Shown: positions 6,460 through 8,079 of the stretch, piece by piece | Layout: each line of letters starts with the position of its first letter | Position numbering within the stretch: the first letter of the stretch is position 1 | Position numbers and translations under genes: made by a program | DNA from: Betaproteobacteria bacterium | GTDB taxonomy: Bacteria > Pseudomonadota > Gammaproteobacteria > Burkholderiales > SG8-41 | Reading direction: 5' to 3' | Assembly: GCA_029883965.1 (NCBI GenBank) | Contig: JAOUIN010000102.1 | Coordinates: 1 to 8,079, forward strand | Length of the DNA: 8,079 bases | Notes under the pieces: generated by a model | Databases searched by the model: none | Told to the model about the DNA's origin: nothing | Seen by the model: the letters and a program-made list of their open reading frames with translations, nothing else

Positions 6460-7968
6460 TCAGGTGCCGCAGAACGTCTGATAACCCGCAGAGACACTGG
6501 CCGGCGCAGGCTCGGCGTAGGCCGCAAGCGCGGCCCGCTCCTCAAACGGCCGCTGCAACACCGCCAGCAGTTGTTCGAAGGGCGCGTAATTGCCCAGTGC
6601 TACTGCCGCGTCCAGCGCTTCTTCAACCTTGTGGTTGCGCGGAACATAAATCGGATTAACGGCGCGCATCGCCTGCGCGCGTTTTGCGGGCTCAACCGCT
6701 TCAGCCTCGATGCGCGCACGCCAGCGCGGCAGCCACGCCTTCAGCACCGCATCATCGGCATAAAGTTTGTGCAGGCCGATTTCGCTGAGGTTGCCCTGGC
6801 CCCCGGCCACATCCGCCAGACGCCGGAAGGCCTGAGTGAAATCGACACTCTGGCCTTCCATGGTTTTCAGGAAATCCGTGGCGAGTGCGTAGTCGTCGTC
6901 TTCCTCGCGCGTCAGCCCCAGCTTCAACCGCATGCCCTGCAGCCAGTGGTGTTCGTAGCGCGCCTGAAAACCGCCGAGGATTTCCATCGCCTGCGCCACT
7001 GCCTGGTCCTGATCCTCACCGAGCAACGGCAGCAATGCTTCGGCGAAGCGCGCGAGGTTCCAGTTCGCAATCGGCGGCTGGTTCATATAGGCATAGCGCC
7101 CCTGCTCGTCGATGGAACTGAACACCGTCGCCGGGTTGTAGTGATCCATGAACGCACACGGGCCGTAGTCTATGGTCTCGCCCGACAGCGTCATGTTGTC
7201 GGTATTCATCACGCCGTGGATGAAGCCCACGTTCATCCAGCGCGCGATCAATGCGGCCTGCCGCTCGCACAGTGCGCGCAGCAATCCCCAATAGGGGTCG
7301 TCTGAATCTTTGAGTTCCGGATAATGGCGGGCGATCACGTAGTCGGCAAGCTTGCGCAGCAATACTTCGTCACCGCGCGCCGTCACGAACTGAAAGGTAC
7401 CGACACGGATATGACTGGCAGCCACCCGCGTCAGCACCGCGCCCGGCAGGTTGCGTTCGCGGCGCACAAACTCACCGGTGGTCACTGCCGCCAGTGCGCG
7501 CGTGGTCGGGATGCCCAGCGCGTGCATCGCTTCACCAATGATGTATTCGCGCAGCACCGGCCCCAGCGCCGCCTTGCCGTCGCCGCCGCGTGAAAACGGC
7601 GTGCGGCCCGAACCCTTGAACGCGATGTCACGGCGTTTGCCGTTTTTATCGATCACTTCACCGAGCAGCAGCGCGCGACCGTCGCCGAGCTGCGGCGAGA
7701 AACCGCCGAACTGGTGACCGGCGTAGGCCTGGGCTATGGTTTTGATGCCGTGCGGCAACTGGTTGCCGGAGAACATCTGCGCGCCTTCAGCGGAATCCAG
7801 CGCCTTGGCATCCAGACCCAGCTCTTCGGCCAGCGCGTGATTCAACTTGATCAGCTTTGGCGCGGGCACCTCGGCGGCCTGCCACGGCACATACAGCCCC
7901 TCGAGATCACGGGCGTACGTGTTGTCGAAAGAAAAATCCGTGTTCACGGTTACGGCGGGTGCGCTCAA
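6460..7968 (-). CDS. selO: Protein adenylyltransferase SelO (YdiU/UPF0061 family)
   Basis: SelO is a pseudokinase-fold enzyme that binds ATP in a flipped orientation and transfers AMP to Ser, Thr or Tyr of target proteins; in E. coli it is tied to protein S-glutathionylation and oxidative stress. The 502-residue length is normal. Family motifs are in order: AYAGHQFGGFSPQLGDGRA (81-99), KGSGRTPFSRGGDGKAALGP (118-137), Glu141, HGVMNTDNM (251-259), IDYGPCAFMD (266-275) and YVPRNHKVEEAL near 440. Lys118, Glu141, Asp257 and Asp267 all sit five residues after the catalytic residues reported for the Pseudomonas syringae enzyme, as I recall them, so it should be active. Cys500, third from the end (CGT), occupies the place of selenocysteine in eukaryotic SelO. 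The start is TTG: GGAGA at 7975-7979 with a 6-base spacer, and no ATG or GTG between it and an in-frame stop. It lies 21 bases downstream of an alcohol dehydrogenase gene and is probably co-transcribed with it. Confidence 0.96.
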   Translation of the reverse strand: MSAPAVTVNTDFSFDNTYARDLEGLYVPWQAAEVPAPKLIKLNHALAEELGLDAKALDSAEGAQMFSGNQLPHGIKTIAQAYAGHQFGGFSPQLGDGRALLLGEVIDKNGKRRDIAFKGSGRTPFSRGGDGKAALGPVLREYIIGEAMHALGIPTTRALAAVTTGEFVRRERNLPGAVLTRVAASHIRVGTFQFVTARGDEVLLRKLADYVIARHYPELKDSDDPYWGLLRALCERQAALIARWMNVGFIHGVMNTDNMTLSGETIDYGPCAFMDHYNPATVFSSIDEQGRYAYMNQPPIANWNLARFAEALLPLLGEDQDQAVAQAMEILGGFQARYEHHWLQGMRLKLGLTREEDDDYALATDFLKTMEGQSVDFTQAFRRLADVAGGQGNLSEIGLHKLYADDAVLKAWLPRWRARIEAEAVEPAKRAQAMRAVNPIYVPRNHKVEEALDAAVALGNYAPFEQLLAVLQRPFEERAALAAYAEPAPASVSAGYQTFCGT

Positions 7969-7989
7969 AGCAGATCTCCGTTCATACCC

Positions 7990-8079
7990 TCAATAGACCA
8001 CAACGCTGCGTATCGACTCCCCGGAGTGCATCAGGTCAAACCCCTTGTTGATGTCTTCGAGTTTGAGATTGTGCGTGAT
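7990..8079 (-). CDS. Class III alcohol dehydrogenase / S-(hydroxymethyl)glutathione dehydrogenase, C-terminal end
   Basis: Only the last 29 codons and the TGA stop are inside the window; the gene continues past the right edge. The peptide begins ITHNLKLEDINKGFDLMHSG and ends ESIRSVVVY, which matches the C-terminus of class III zinc alcohol dehydrogenases (AdhC/FrmA). These oxidise the glutathione adduct of formaldehyde to S-formylglutathione with NAD. The catalytic zinc ligands lie outside the window, so class is judged from the tail alone; another medium-chain alcohol dehydrogenase is possible but less likely. selO follows after 21 bases in the same reading frame, separated by this TGA and a short spacer. 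Confidence 0.85.
   Translation of the reverse strand: MTHNLKLEDINKGFDLMHSGESIRSVVVY

Noticed and set aside
6571..7305. 244-residue + strand ORF inside selO
   Set aside because: Antisense shadow of selO, whose catalytic motifs are intact.

Overview
The window looks like chromosomal DNA of a GC-rich Gram-negative proteobacterium, most likely a betaproteobacterium of the Burkholderiales. The grounds are two tripartite-tricarboxylate-type periplasmic binding proteins of the Bug/TctC family (hugely expanded in that order), strong GGAGG-type ribosome sites, GC-rich genes separated by short AT-rich gaps, and a glutathione-dependent class III alcohol dehydrogenase. No mobile element, CRISPR array, tRNA or rRNA is visible. 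Family names are from memory of family motifs, not from a search.

Layout. One gene lies on the + strand: an orphan Bug solute-binding protein (188-1150), followed by a hairpin plus T-rich stretch. Everything else is on the - strand. In transcription order from the right edge: the last 29 codons of a class III alcohol dehydrogenase (7990-8079); selO, a pseudokinase-fold protein AMPylase (6460-7968, TTG start, 21 bases after the dehydrogenase); a 105-base gap with an AT-rich promoter-like block; an alpha/beta hydrolase (5470-6354) coupled with a 2-base gap to an NMT1/THI5-like binding-protein homologue without a signal peptide (4547-5467); a 161-base gap; a second orphan Bug protein (3408-4385); a 358-base gap holding one probable small ORF (3147-3290); pabB, aminodeoxychorismate synthase component I (1658-3049); and a thioredoxin-like protein (1231-1605), which converges on the first Bug gene.

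How they may work together. Three small units can be argued. The dehydrogenase and selO probably share a transcript and both touch glutathione/redox chemistry. The hydrolase and the signal-less binding-protein homologue are almost certainly translated from one message and may act on, or sense, the same small molecule in the cytoplasm. pabB and the thioredoxin gene are adjacent and co-directional (about 50 bases apart), with no obvious metabolic link. The two Bug proteins have no TctA/TctB membrane partners in view, as is usual for this family. Most of the window is ordinary housekeeping and accessory metabolism; the least explained parts are the hydrolase/binding-protein pair and the 47-codon ORF.
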